From Flavobacteriaceae bacterium (GTDB lineage: Bacteria; Bacteroidota; Bacteroidia; Flavobacteriales; Flavobacteriaceae), in the NCBI GenBank assembly GCA_947491985.1, contig CANLLR010000001.1, forward strand, positions 1-64,000: 64,000 nucleotides of DNA, given 5' to 3'. Positions within the stretch are counted from its first letter, which is position 1. The number at the start of each line of letters is the position of its first letter. Positions 52,688-60,614 of the stretch are shown here, piece after piece. Under the pieces are notes generated by a model. The model was not told the DNA's origin and did no database searches. It worked only from the letters and a program-made list of their open reading frames with translations. Both the position numbers and the translations under genes were made by a program.

Positions 52688-54727
52688 TTAATAAACCATA
52701 GGAAGAGTGACTTTAATCATGGTTCCTTGATTTGGAGTTGATGTAATAAAAATGGACCCGTTGACGGCTTTCATGCGGTGTTCCATATTTCTTAGTCCTA
52801 TACCTTCTTTATTTTTCTGGGTATCGAAACCAATCCCATTGTCAGAAACAGTTAACTTTAATTTAGAATTTTCTATTGTAAACAAAACGTTTACTTGGGT
52901 TGCTTTTGCGTATTTAGCGCTGTTGTGTATTGCTTCCTGAACAATTCGGTACAAATGCATTTTTTTCTCACTGCTTACTTTATCCCAATTGACGTTGGTG
53001 GCTATTTGAAGTTTATAATGGGTAGTTGAAATGTTGTTTTGTATTACCACTAACTCCTGCAGCAGCGAGGTAAAACTATCACTTTTTATAAAAACATCTT
53101 GGTTTAATTCGTGTGACAAATTGCGAATTTCACTTTCTATCAATTGAATTCCCTCAATATAAGGCAGGCAAGAATTGACCGTTTCGACATCCTTTTTCTT
53201 AGATAACACAAATAAATTGAGGCGTGTACTGGCCAAGCGATTCATAATACCGTCATGCAATTCAAGACCAATCTTCTTTTTTTCAATTTGTCGTGCTTCT
53301 TCCACTTTTTCTTGCTGATTAAGCATCAATTGGTAGATTTCTTCGTTGGCTTTTTGTTGGCTTTGTAACAACTCCAACTCCTTTTGACGCGCACGTTGCC
53401 TATGGATTACAAATAGCAATATAACGATAAGTAAAATACCCGTTACTATTGCTATCATAAGCCATTTTTGCTTTATGGCTTTTTCTTTTTCTTGGGCTAT
53501 TTCATTGGTTTCTAACTCAATTTTATGGAATTGATTGCGCACTTTTCGTTGCTCAAATTGCAAACTATCATTGATTTCATGATATTCTTTTATGTAAAAT
53601 GGTGCTTTAGCTTTATTGACATACCCTGCATTACTCAAAGCAGTCAAATAATAGTAAGGAGCTTTAGCTTGTCTAGCTAATAATAGCGATTTCTCAGCAT
53701 GTTTAATTGCCTTTAAAGTGTCTTTTTGCTGAAAATAAAAATCGGATAAATAAACATGACTTGTTGCACATTCATTTTTAATACTTAAACTATCAAATAG
53801 TTTAGCTGATTTATTAAACAAGTACGGCAAATTATTAAAATGCTTTAATCTAACTTTACAGAAACCTATATTATTCAACAAATAAGCATATATTAATGGG
53901 TCTTTGTTTAGTAGATCTTTTTCTTTTAATGCTTGCTCAAAATAATAAATTGCTTTTTTATATTCTTTAATCTCGCGAAAAGAATTCCCAATATTATTAT
54001 AACTAGTGGCAATAAAATTAAATTTATATATATTAGATTTTATTTTATCTTTTCTTGCGACTTCAAGGGCTCTCTCATGAAATTTAATTGCATTTTGATA
54101 ATCTTTTAAATTGTGTAAAATGTTAGCTAAAAAATTCAAAACTTCATATTTTATAATACAGTCTGGCTTATTTTTAATTATTAAATAGGATTGATTGATT
54201 GTAAAATTTGCCCCTAAATAATCATCGATACTATATTGTATTAATCCTTTATTAAAATATACTTGAACTAATTCATATGGCTTGTTAATTTTAACATATA
54301 CCTTCTCAGACTTTGAATAATAATAAAATGAACTGTCTAATAATTTAGAAACACTTTTATGATAAGCGCCTCTAAATCTATAATACCTCGCCAAATTAAG
54401 TGAATCTCTTACTTCATCGGTCTTCTCAAAATGAATCTTTCCCACTTTTTTATACGCCTTATCATTTTTTGTTCTTACAAAATATCGGGCCGATTCACAC
54501 AAATACCATCTTGTTAATGTATCATTCTTACTCATGTCAATCAATGAAAAAGCTTTGTGATTGTAGCGGTCTCTTTCTGCAATTGAGAGCGAGTCAATAC
54601 TCGCAATATGCAAGTATTTTATTATAGAATCATGTTTTGCACTATCCAGCGCGGTAGTGCTTTTATTGTCGCAATTCAAAAGAAAGAATGACAAGAAAAC
54701 AAGAAAATAACAAGGATTTTGATTCAT
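52688..54727 (-). CDS. TPR-containing lipoprotein sensor histidine kinase (second copy)
   Basis: A 679-residue paralogue of the kinase at 49856. Signal and lipobox FFLLNC (start MNQNPCYFLVFL at 54727, not the upstream ATG at 54784), TPR units, transmembrane helix WLMIAIVTGILLIVILLFVI, phosphoacceptor in EKKKIGLELHDGIMNRLA (His about 491), ATPase motifs HLYRIVQEAIHNSAKYAKA, SDNGIGFD and GIGLRNM. No regulator gene lies immediately downstream. The nearest candidate is the NarL-type regulator at 56239, with two small genes between. Confidence 0.88.
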   Translation of the reverse strand: MNQNPCYFLVFLSFFLLNCDNKSTTALDSAKHDSIIKYLHIASIDSLSIAERDRYNHKAFSLIDMSKNDTLTRWYLCESARYFVRTKNDKAYKKVGKIHFEKTDEVRDSLNLARYYRFRGAYHKSVSKLLDSSFYYYSKSEKVYVKINKPYELVQVYFNKGLIQYSIDDYLGANFTINQSYLIIKNKPDCIIKYEVLNFLANILHNLKDYQNAIKFHERALEVARKDKIKSNIYKFNFIATSYNNIGNSFREIKEYKKAIYYFEQALKEKDLLNKDPLIYAYLLNNIGFCKVRLKHFNNLPYLFNKSAKLFDSLSIKNECATSHVYLSDFYFQQKDTLKAIKHAEKSLLLARQAKAPYYYLTALSNAGYVNKAKAPFYIKEYHEINDSLQFEQRKVRNQFHKIELETNEIAQEKEKAIKQKWLMIAIVTGILLIVILLFVIHRQRARQKELELLQSQQKANEEIYQLMLNQQEKVEEARQIEKKKIGLELHDGIMNRLASTRLNLFVLSKKKDVETVNSCLPYIEGIQLIESEIRNLSHELNQDVFIKSDSFTSLLQELVVIQNNISTTHYKLQIATNVNWDKVSSEKKMHLYRIVQEAIHNSAKYAKATQVNVLFTIENSKLKLTVSDNGIGFDTQKNKEGIGLRNMEHRMKAVNGSIFITSTPNQGTMIKVTLPMVY

Positions 54728-54868
54728 AAAATCGTATACTATTTGGTTTGTGAATTCATTTAAAGTTGCCTGGCCTTTTCTCAAATATACTAATTTAGTA
54801 GTAGTTTCAACTGAAATGTAATTTGCTTAAAATTAAAAGTGTTTTTGAAATTTATCATTTAATACTGA

Positions 54869-55135
54869 TCACTTTTTATAGTAAAATAAAAAGCAAACTA
54901 CCGCTACTAATGATAAAACAATGATCATGCTTGCTGTATTTTTAGTGGCAACAACGTTTCTTTTCAGTATCAAATAACCAAAAATGACTGTTGAAATTGC
55001 TATAAAAACATATAAAACTACCCTTTTGTTTTGATGGCTTACATGTGTGCTCGATTGAATTAAAACTTTATAAACAATTATTAAAATTAATGGTAAAAAC
55101 TCTAACCCTTGTAGATTGCTTTTTCTTGTATTCAT
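54869..55135 (-). CDS. Small integral membrane protein, unknown function
   Basis: An 88-residue protein with three predicted helices (FLPLILIIVYKVLI, VVLYVFIAISTVIFGYLIL, TASMIIVLSLVAVVCFLFYY) and a Lys-rich end. No recognised family. Located in the signalling block, 141 bp before the second kinase gene on the same strand. Confidence 0.55.
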   Translation of the reverse strand: MNTRKSNLQGLEFLPLILIIVYKVLIQSSTHVSHQNKRVVLYVFIAISTVIFGYLILKRNVVATKNTASMIIVLSLVAVVCFLFYYKK

Positions 55136-55153
55136 TTATGTTTGCGTTTAATT

Positions 55154-55238
55154 ATTGTAAAACAAATAGAAACATAGATTTATGGTGGTTAAAATTGAAT
55201 TGATTGGCTTGTATTCATCTATGTTTCTATTTTACAAT
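55154..55238. repeat. Inverted repeat with ATAGAAACATAGAT arms
   Basis: Left arm 55154-55179 and right arm 55217-55238 are inverted copies of ATTGTAAAA-ATAGAAACATAGAT, the left with a 4-nt insertion. The 37-nt interior is AT-rich. It has the same core word as the inverted repeat at 6879-6997. Confidence 0.75.
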
Positions 55239-55279
55239 CCTATTTATTATGATGGTGTAAATGTAAAACTGTGGTACCG

Positions 55280-55303
55280 ATAAAAATTACAGTTTTTCTG
55301 TAC
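55280..55303. repeat. 24-nt direct repeat, copy 1
   Basis: AAAAATTACAGTTTTTCTGT plus flanks; copy 2 at 56017-56040 differs at one position. The core TACAG-TTTTT-CTGTA is a small palindrome. It lies 15 bp after the stop of the secreted protein at 55318. Confidence 0.65.
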
Positions 55304-55317
55304 ATTTTAAACCTTAA

Positions 55318-55968
55318 TTACGGTTTCGAATCCCATTCTAATGTTGCAACTAACCACAAAAGTGTGGCGCAAGGATGTTTCGCAAAAACCATCCAATGAA
55401 CCGAATTATAACGCTCAAAAACAGCATTCATTTTTGCTGCAAGAGTGGCGGCTGTGGTAGGTGAAGGTTCGATGTTTTGATACAACTGAATGTATTTCAA
55501 ATACGATAAAACATAGCAAACAGAAGGCGCATCTGCAGGTGATTTAAAATTTTTTGCAATAAAATCTTCGTACCTAAAACAAATTTCTGGAGCACTTTTC
55601 CACTGAAACATTTTAAAAAAACTGTCTAAAATCAGTTCTTCTTGATCCGTAAATTCAAGTTGCGAAGTGCCTAATTCACGTAAATTTTCCCCTATATAAG
55701 GTGCAACACTGTTTTCAAAAGTCGCCGAAGTAGTTGCTTTCTGAAAACGCACAAAAGCTATCAAACTATCTATAGATTGCGAGAAACGTAAATTAAAGTT
55801 AGTAGAGGCTTTTGCCGATTCCATGTCAGTTGAATTTTGCACCTCAAATCCCGAGACAAAAGCGCTATTTTCAAGCTCTTTAAGTTTTTCTTTCAATTCA
55901 TTTTGAGCTGTCAATTTAGTAACAAATAGATAGGGCAAAATGGCGGCAATAAATACAATTAACTTCAT
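55318..55968 (-). CDS. Exported protein, unknown function
   Basis: A 216-residue protein with a signal peptide (MKLIVFIAAILPYLFVTKLTAQ). The mature chain is mostly helical (SIDSLIAFVRFQKATTSATF, LILDSFFKMFQWKSAPEICFRYEDF) with Cys residues near the C-terminus and the ending HPCATLLWLVATLEWDS. No catalytic motif. Start at 55968 is preferred over the ATG nine codons upstream. The gene is bracketed by the 24-nt direct repeat. Confidence 0.65.
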   Translation of the reverse strand: MKLIVFIAAILPYLFVTKLTAQNELKEKLKELENSAFVSGFEVQNSTDMESAKASTNFNLRFSQSIDSLIAFVRFQKATTSATFENSVAPYIGENLRELGTSQLEFTDQEELILDSFFKMFQWKSAPEICFRYEDFIAKNFKSPADAPSVCYVLSYLKYIQLYQNIEPSPTTAATLAAKMNAVFERYNSVHWMVFAKHPCATLLWLVATLEWDSKP

Positions 55969-56016
55969 TTTTTTGGCGTATACTTTTGGTGGCATAAATT
56001 TAAAGCTGCATTTCGA

Positions 56017-56040
56017 ATAAAAATTACAGTTTTTCTATAC
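56017..56040. repeat. 24-nt direct repeat, copy 2
   Basis: Same sequence and orientation as 55280-55303 with one substitution (CTATA for CTGTA). It lies 49 bp upstream of the start of the secreted protein gene and about 45 bp before structured element copy 2. Confidence 0.65.
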
Positions 56041-56082
56041 CTTTTGTTTTCATTGCGAAACTTGGGGCTACTGCTAGTTTAC

Positions 56083-56216
56083 GTTAGGGATTGGAGTGAA
56101 AATCCTTTTTATTTTAAGCTTGAAAAGATGAAAATAAAAAGATTGCAACGAAAAGCCCGACACCAATTGGAAAAAACAAGTTTGCAAAACGCAGTTTTTC
56201 CAATTGGTGGAACGCT
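56083..56216 (+). ncRNA. Structured RNA-like element, copy 2
   Basis: GTTAGGGATTGGAGTG (56083-56098), hairpin AATC-TTTTTATTTT/AAAATAAAAAGATT (56101-56144), CAACGAAAAGCCCGAC (56146-56161), hairpin ACCAATTGGAAAAAAC/GTTTTTCCAATTGGT (56162-56208), GGAACGCT (56209-56216). AGTG pairs with CGCT. Same order and blocks as copy 1, while the two hairpins are entirely different in sequence but still paired. It runs on the plus strand between minus-strand genes, so no coding gene follows it. Confidence 0.7.
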
Positions 56217-56238
56217 AAAAAAAAATAAAAGAAATTTG

Positions 56239-56910
56239 TTAAATAAACCCTTGCTTTCGTGCTTCACGAAGAATGTCTTCATCATTTCCTTTTTCAATTT
56301 CGAAAAAATTTTTGATGGCCGCTTTTCGTTTGTCAATCGCGCTTACCGAAAGGTGTAAGTGCTCGTGGAGGTTCTTAGTTTTGATGCCTTGCGCTAACAA
56401 AATAATGATTTGTTGGTTGTAATAATCTAAAATTTTGATATTATCAACGACCTCTTTATCTAGTTTTTGTATGGTTTTGCTGAAATAGGTTTCGCCTTTG
56501 GCAACAGCATCAAAGGCAACTAAAAACTCTTCAGAAGTAAAATCGCTTTTCACTAAAAATCCGTTCGGTTGACAGTTTTTGAGAATTTGATATAAAAACA
56601 ACGACTCGGTATGAGAAGTCAAAATCATAAGTTTTGCATTCGGCAAATGTTCTTTGACAATTGGTGCTAAATCTTCGCCAGAATGAATGTTTTTTTCAAC
56701 AAAAGGAGGTAAAGTTATATCGATTAGAACGATATCAAATTCATTTGAATTGTTTTTGTTGGTGATAATATGGTAAGCCGATTCGCAACTGTTGGCTTGG
56801 TGAATAATGAGTTCAAAACCCGATAAGTTATAGGCTAATATTGATTTATAGCCTTCTATAATTGGGGCATGATCGTCTACGATTAAGATGTTGAGTGGCG
56901 TCGATTTCAT
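56239..56910 (-). CDS. NarL/LuxR-type response regulator (second copy)
   Basis: A 223-residue paralogue of the regulator at 49176. Receiver: ILIVDDHA, Asp in IVLIDITLPP, Thr/Ser in ILTSHTES and Lys in GFLVKSD are all present. HTH region ILLAQGIKTKNLHEHLHLSVSAIDKRKAAIKNFF. It follows the LytTR gene by 41 bp and may be co-transcribed with it. Probable partner: the kinase at 52688 (inference from family and distance). Confidence 0.88.
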   Translation of the reverse strand: MKSTPLNILIVDDHAPIIEGYKSILAYNLSGFELIIHQANSCESAYHIITNKNNSNEFDIVLIDITLPPFVEKNIHSGEDLAPIVKEHLPNAKLMILTSHTESLFLYQILKNCQPNGFLVKSDFTSEEFLVAFDAVAKGETYFSKTIQKLDKEVVDNIKILDYYNQQIIILLAQGIKTKNLHEHLHLSVSAIDKRKAAIKNFFEIEKGNDEDILREARKQGFI

Positions 56911-56951
56911 AATGTGAAACTATAAAAAAATCCGTTAAAAACAAAACCGAC

Positions 56952-57911
56952 TTATATTTCTAGATAATTCCCAGAAGCAATAGTGGCAATAATGGCGTCG
57001 ATATTTTCTTTGTAAGATTTAGAAAATGGCAATTTATTAGTCGAATCTTTGATGTGGCAAACGGCGTTACCGGTGTGAATGCGCGACACAAAATCGATGT
57101 TCACAATATAACTGTTGTGAATGCGAACAAACGGATACTTTAATACGCCTTCAAAGTGCTTTAACGTTTTAAATGCAGTAATCATTTCGCCAGAACTCAA
57201 GTGAATGTCGGTCGAATTGTTATCGGCTTGCAAATAGCAAATATCAGTCGCTTTAATGTAGCGATAATCACCATACGATTTAACGCAGATGATTAGTGTT
57301 TTAGTAGCAGAATTTTCATCCGTAAACGTAACGTCATGGTTATCCTCGTCAAATTTTGCAGCTTTTTTGGATGGTTCTTGATTGTCTTTTGGTGTGGCTT
57401 CAAAATATCTTTCCTCTGTATCAATAGTTTCTGAAGTATTTTCAGTATCAAAATCATCTTCCACCGAATCTACGATGTGTTGGATAACTTTATCTTCAAA
57501 AAGCAAATTAGAACTCAACGACATTTCACTATTCAAATCGCGGTTCAAACGGGCAATAGTTTTGCGAATGTCTTTTTGTTGTATAGGCTGAATTAAATAA
57601 TCAAAAACGCCATATTTAATAGCGTCATAAGCCAAATTCCCGTTGGGAGATGTAATAATTATTCGTGGAATTTGTGGTAAGAAACGGTACAATTCATTGA
57701 TCAAACCTAGAGACAAATCAGATGCTTTGTATTCGGGATCAATTCCTAAAAAAACAAGGTCTGGTTTGTATTCTAAAATAGCGTCTAATCCTTCCTCATT
57801 ATTGGTCGCAGAAGCAACAAATTCAAGACCTTGAAAACTTTCAGCTACAGCCTTTGTTTTCAAAACGTTGTTTTGATTGTCGTCAATGATGATAAACGTA
57901 ATTGTGTTCAA
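56952..57911 (-). CDS. LytTR-type regulator with degenerate receiver
   Basis: A 319-residue protein. The N-terminal 1-125 has the receiver fold with the acidic pair (Asp10-Asp11), but the phosphoacceptor position reads LVFLGIDP (Gly56 in place of Asp) and the conserved Lys is Gln108 in DYLIQPI. A long acidic linker (about 135-205) follows, then a LytTR DNA-binding domain (about 207-310): YRYIKATDICYLQADNNSTDIHL, FVRIHNSYIVNIDFVSRI, LPFSKSYKENIDAII. It probably works without phosphorylation. First gene of a pair with the NarL-type regulator. Confidence 0.88.
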   Translation of the reverse strand: MNTITFIIIDDNQNNVLKTKAVAESFQGLEFVASATNNEEGLDAILEYKPDLVFLGIDPEYKASDLSLGLINELYRFLPQIPRIIITSPNGNLAYDAIKYGVFDYLIQPIQQKDIRKTIARLNRDLNSEMSLSSNLLFEDKVIQHIVDSVEDDFDTENTSETIDTEERYFEATPKDNQEPSKKAAKFDEDNHDVTFTDENSATKTLIICVKSYGDYRYIKATDICYLQADNNSTDIHLSSGEMITAFKTLKHFEGVLKYPFVRIHNSYIVNIDFVSRIHTGNAVCHIKDSTNKLPFSKSYKENIDAIIATIASGNYLEI

Positions 57912-58542
57912 TGCTTTACCGTTTGTTTGAGGTAAGCACTAGTGGATTCTGTTTATTTTATGATAGTCTTGGGGACTTTTGAAAATAATTTTACTAAAAG
58001 AATCAGTATTCTACACTAAAATACTGTAATTAAGTTGATGAAACCTAATTCTTAAATACAAGTTTTCAACTTTTAGTTGTATGGAAAAAATATCCGATAA
58101 AGTGCATCCGTTTTTTTAAAAACACCAATAGCAACAGCTATTTTGAAAGGTTTGGGTTTTGATTTTAAATAAGTAATTAACAATTGATTTGAGAAATTGA
58201 TGTGTTACAAGCTCTTTGTTTTAAATTAGAAAAGCTGTAATTGCTTTTACTGTAAAAATTATAGGATTTAAAAGCAATTGCCATATTGCGATATTGCACA
58301 TTAATCTAATCTTTGCATATAATTGATATACTGAATATTATAATTGAATTATGTGCTATAAAGCGAATAATATTGGACTAATTCTTTACTCTTCCAAACT
58401 TTTAGTAAATTTGCTGCGATTTCATCAAATTGTACGCTAGTTCGATAAATAGCACATTTGAAAAGTGATATTTACCACAGTTGGTAGGTTGAAAACAAAA
58501 TCAAAAATAAAAACACCACCAATTATATTACAATATAGCAAT
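57912..58542. other. 631-bp intergenic region between LytTR and arsR genes
   Basis: Non-coding and AT-rich. It holds a perfect 10-bp inverted repeat AATTGCTTTT/AAAAGCAATT (58239-58248 and 58270-58279), the ArsR operators and a promoter-like sequence listed separately, and an AATTACAGTATTTT-like word at about 58020-58040 (minus strand) resembling the 24-nt repeat core. No gene is visible. Confidence 0.4.
58283..58297. promoter_or_regulatory. ArsR operator 1 (ATATTGCGATATTGC)
   Basis: Tandem ATATTGC words. It overlaps the -33 TTG (58286-58288) of a promoter-like sequence whose -7 is TAATCTTTG (58307-58315, one base longer than consensus). The same 14-nt sequence, 13 of 14 identical, is found inverted at the arsR start codon. 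Confidence 0.6.
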
Positions 58543-58544
58543 AT
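58531..58544. promoter_or_regulatory. ArsR operator 2 over the start codon
   Basis: CAATATAGCAATAT; its reverse complement ATATTGCTATATTG matches operator 1 at 13 of 14 positions. The arsR ATG begins at 58543, inside the site. Confidence 0.6.
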
Positions 58545-58860
58545 GGGAATTACAAAAACATTTGGTTTCGCCTTTAAAATCAATGAAACAGCCGATATTT
58601 TAAAAGCGTTAGGAAATCCAGCACGATTAAAAATTATTCAGTTTTTATTGCATTCCAAGTCGTGTGTTTGTGGTGATTTTTTAGAAGTACTGCCATTGGC
58701 ACAATCGACCGTTTCAAAACACTTGTCCGAATTAAAAAGAGTGAAACTTATTAAGGGAAAAAATGTAGGGAACAACATCTCGTATTCTTTAAACGAAACC
58801 ACTTGGAATAAAGTGAAGGATTTTTTGTTGACGGAGATTCAGTTTAAACAGCAAGATTAA
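58543..58860 (+). CDS. ArsR-family metalloid-responsive repressor
   Basis: A 105-residue winged-helix protein. Start MGITKTFGFAFKINETADILKALGNPARLKIIQFLL. The alpha-3 sensor motif C-V-C in SKSCVCGDFLEVLPLAQSTVSKHLSELK matches the As(III)/Sb(III) site of ArsR. Winged-helix recognition helix QSTVSKHLSEL. Operator-like sites at 58283 and 58531 suggest autoregulation. No arsenic resistance gene follows; the next gene converges from glyS. The frame extends 26 codons upstream, but MGITKTF is the family start. Confidence 0.85.
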   Translation: MGITKTFGFAFKINETADILKALGNPARLKIIQFLLHSKSCVCGDFLEVLPLAQSTVSKHLSELKRVKLIKGKNVGNNISYSLNETTWNKVKDFLLTEIQFKQQD

Positions 58861-58913
58861 TAAGAGAATATAGATAACAGAAATAAACAGAAAGACTTGT
58901 ACTTTCTCAAAAT

Positions 58914-58943
58914 AAAAAAGCCCAAATTCTGATTTAGAACTTG
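58914..58943 (-). terminator. glyS terminator
   Basis: Minus strand CAAGTTC, loop TAAATCA, GAATTTG, then GGCTTTTTT. Weak 7-bp stem with one G-T, but a good T tract, 30 bp after the glyS stop. Confidence 0.6.
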
Positions 58944-58973
58944 AACTTTTTACTTTTAGACTATTTAGCACTT

Positions 58974-60518
58974 TTAAACCGTTCGCATCAACCAATTGCG
59001 CATCGCAACCTCATCATTGATAATTCCTCTTACATCCGTAATAGCAACCCGATCTTGTTTCATCGAATCACGATGACGAATGGTTACGGTTTGATCTTCT
59101 AAGGTTTGATGATCAACAGTAATACAAAATGGCGTTCCTAAAGCGTCTTGACGACGGTAACGACGCCCAACAGCATCTTTCTCATCATATGCTACAGTAA
59201 AGTCCCATTTCAAATCATCGATGATTTTTTGGGCTACTTCAGGTAAACCATCTTTTTTAACCAACGGCAAAACTGCTGCTTTGGTTGGTGCTAACACCGA
59301 TGGTAATCGTAAAACGGTTCGTGTTGAACCGTCTTCTAACGTTTCTTCTTGCAATGCTGTGGCAAAAACTGCCAAAAACATTCGGTCTAAACCAACCGAA
59401 GTTTCCACAACATAAGGCACGTAGTTCGAATTGGTATCGTTATCAAAATATTGCAATTTTTTACCAGAAAATTGCTCGTGTGCTTTCAAATCGAAATCGG
59501 TACGGGAGTGAATTCCCTCTAATTCTTTAAAACCAAAAGGAAAATTAAATTCGATATCGGCCGCAGCGTTGGCGTAATGGGCTAATTTTTCATGATCGTG
59601 AAAACGGTAATTTTCCTTTCCTAAGCCCAATGACAAATGCCATTTTAAGCGCGTTTCTTTCCAGTAGTCGTACCATTTCATTTCTTCGCCTGGTTTAACG
59701 AAAAACTGCATTTCCATTTGCTCGAATTCGCGCATTCTGAAAATAAATTGGCGTGCCACGATTTCATTTCTGAAGGCTTTACCTGTTTGTGCAATACCGA
59801 ACGGAATTTTCATTCGCCCTGTTTTTTGCACATTTAAAAAGTTTACAAAAATCCCTTGTGCCGTTTCTGGACGTAAGTATAAATCCATTGCTGTGTCAGC
59901 AGAAGCACCTAATTTGGTTCCGAACATCAAGTTAAACTGACGCACTTCGGTCCAATTGCGTGAACCCGTTTCCGGATCGGCAATTTCTAATTCTTCAATT
60001 AACGCTTTTACATCATCTAAATTACCATCTCCAAGTGATTTCCCCATGCGTTCAAGAATTTCTCTCTCTTTAGACAGGTATTCCATCACACGTGGATTGG
60101 TGGTTTTGTATTGTTCCTCATCAAATGAAGCACCGAAACGCTCGCGTGCTTTTTCAATTTCTTTTTTGGCTTTCAAGTTTAATTTTTCGGCATAATCCTC
60201 AATTAAAACGTCGGCGCGGTACCTTTTTTTAGAATCTTTATTGTCAATTAACGGATCGTTAAAAGCATCAACGTGTCCCGATGCTTTCCAAGTGGTTGGA
60301 TGCATCAAAATTGCTGCGTCGAGACCCACGATGTTTTCGTGCATTTGCACCATCGCTTTCCACCAATATTCGCGTATGTTGTTCTTTAATTCTACTCCGT
60401 TTTGTGCATAATCGTATACTGCACTTAATCCATCGTAAATTTCGCTTGACGGAAAAATAAATCCGTATTCTTTTGCGTGCGAAACTACATTCTTAAATAT
60501 ATCGTCTTGTTTTGCCAT
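58974..60518 (-). CDS. glyS: Glycyl-tRNA synthetase, single-chain type
   Basis: A 514-residue class II synthetase of the homodimeric (eukaryote/archaea-like) type that Bacteroidota use in place of the alpha-beta bacterial enzyme. Visible: KEYGFIFPSSEIYDGLSAVYDYAQNGVELKNN, RPETAQGIFVNF, motif 2 FRNEIVARQFIFRMREFEQMEMQFF, the KHGE-type insertion WKETRLKWH, motif 3 SVGLDRMFLAVF, and the anticodon domain from VLAPTKAAVLPL with RRYRRQDALGTPFCITVD. A -7 box lies 4 bp before the ATG. Confidence 0.96.
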   Translation of the reverse strand: MAKQDDIFKNVVSHAKEYGFIFPSSEIYDGLSAVYDYAQNGVELKNNIREYWWKAMVQMHENIVGLDAAILMHPTTWKASGHVDAFNDPLIDNKDSKKRYRADVLIEDYAEKLNLKAKKEIEKARERFGASFDEEQYKTTNPRVMEYLSKEREILERMGKSLGDGNLDDVKALIEELEIADPETGSRNWTEVRQFNLMFGTKLGASADTAMDLYLRPETAQGIFVNFLNVQKTGRMKIPFGIAQTGKAFRNEIVARQFIFRMREFEQMEMQFFVKPGEEMKWYDYWKETRLKWHLSLGLGKENYRFHDHEKLAHYANAAADIEFNFPFGFKELEGIHSRTDFDLKAHEQFSGKKLQYFDNDTNSNYVPYVVETSVGLDRMFLAVFATALQEETLEDGSTRTVLRLPSVLAPTKAAVLPLVKKDGLPEVAQKIIDDLKWDFTVAYDEKDAVGRRYRRQDALGTPFCITVDHQTLEDQTVTIRHRDSMKQDRVAITDVRGIINDEVAMRNWLMRTV

Positions 60519-60522
60519 GCTG

Positions 60523-60530
60523 CAAAAATA
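60523..60530 (-). promoter_or_regulatory. -7 box of glyS promoter
   Basis: Minus strand TATTTTTG (TAnnTTTG) ends 4 nt upstream of the glyS ATG, implying a leaderless or nearly leaderless transcript. The -33 TTG is not evident. Confidence 0.45.
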
Positions 60531-60614
60531 TAAAAAGTGACAGTAAAAAAGGACTACTTTTTTTAAAATGCATTGCTTTTTTATTTAATTTTATAGTTAT
60601 CTAAGCCATATATC

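Noticed and set aside
56044..56358. ORFs on both strands across structured element copy 2
   Set aside because: They arise from the palindromic hairpins; composition is Lys/Phe-rich with no family features.
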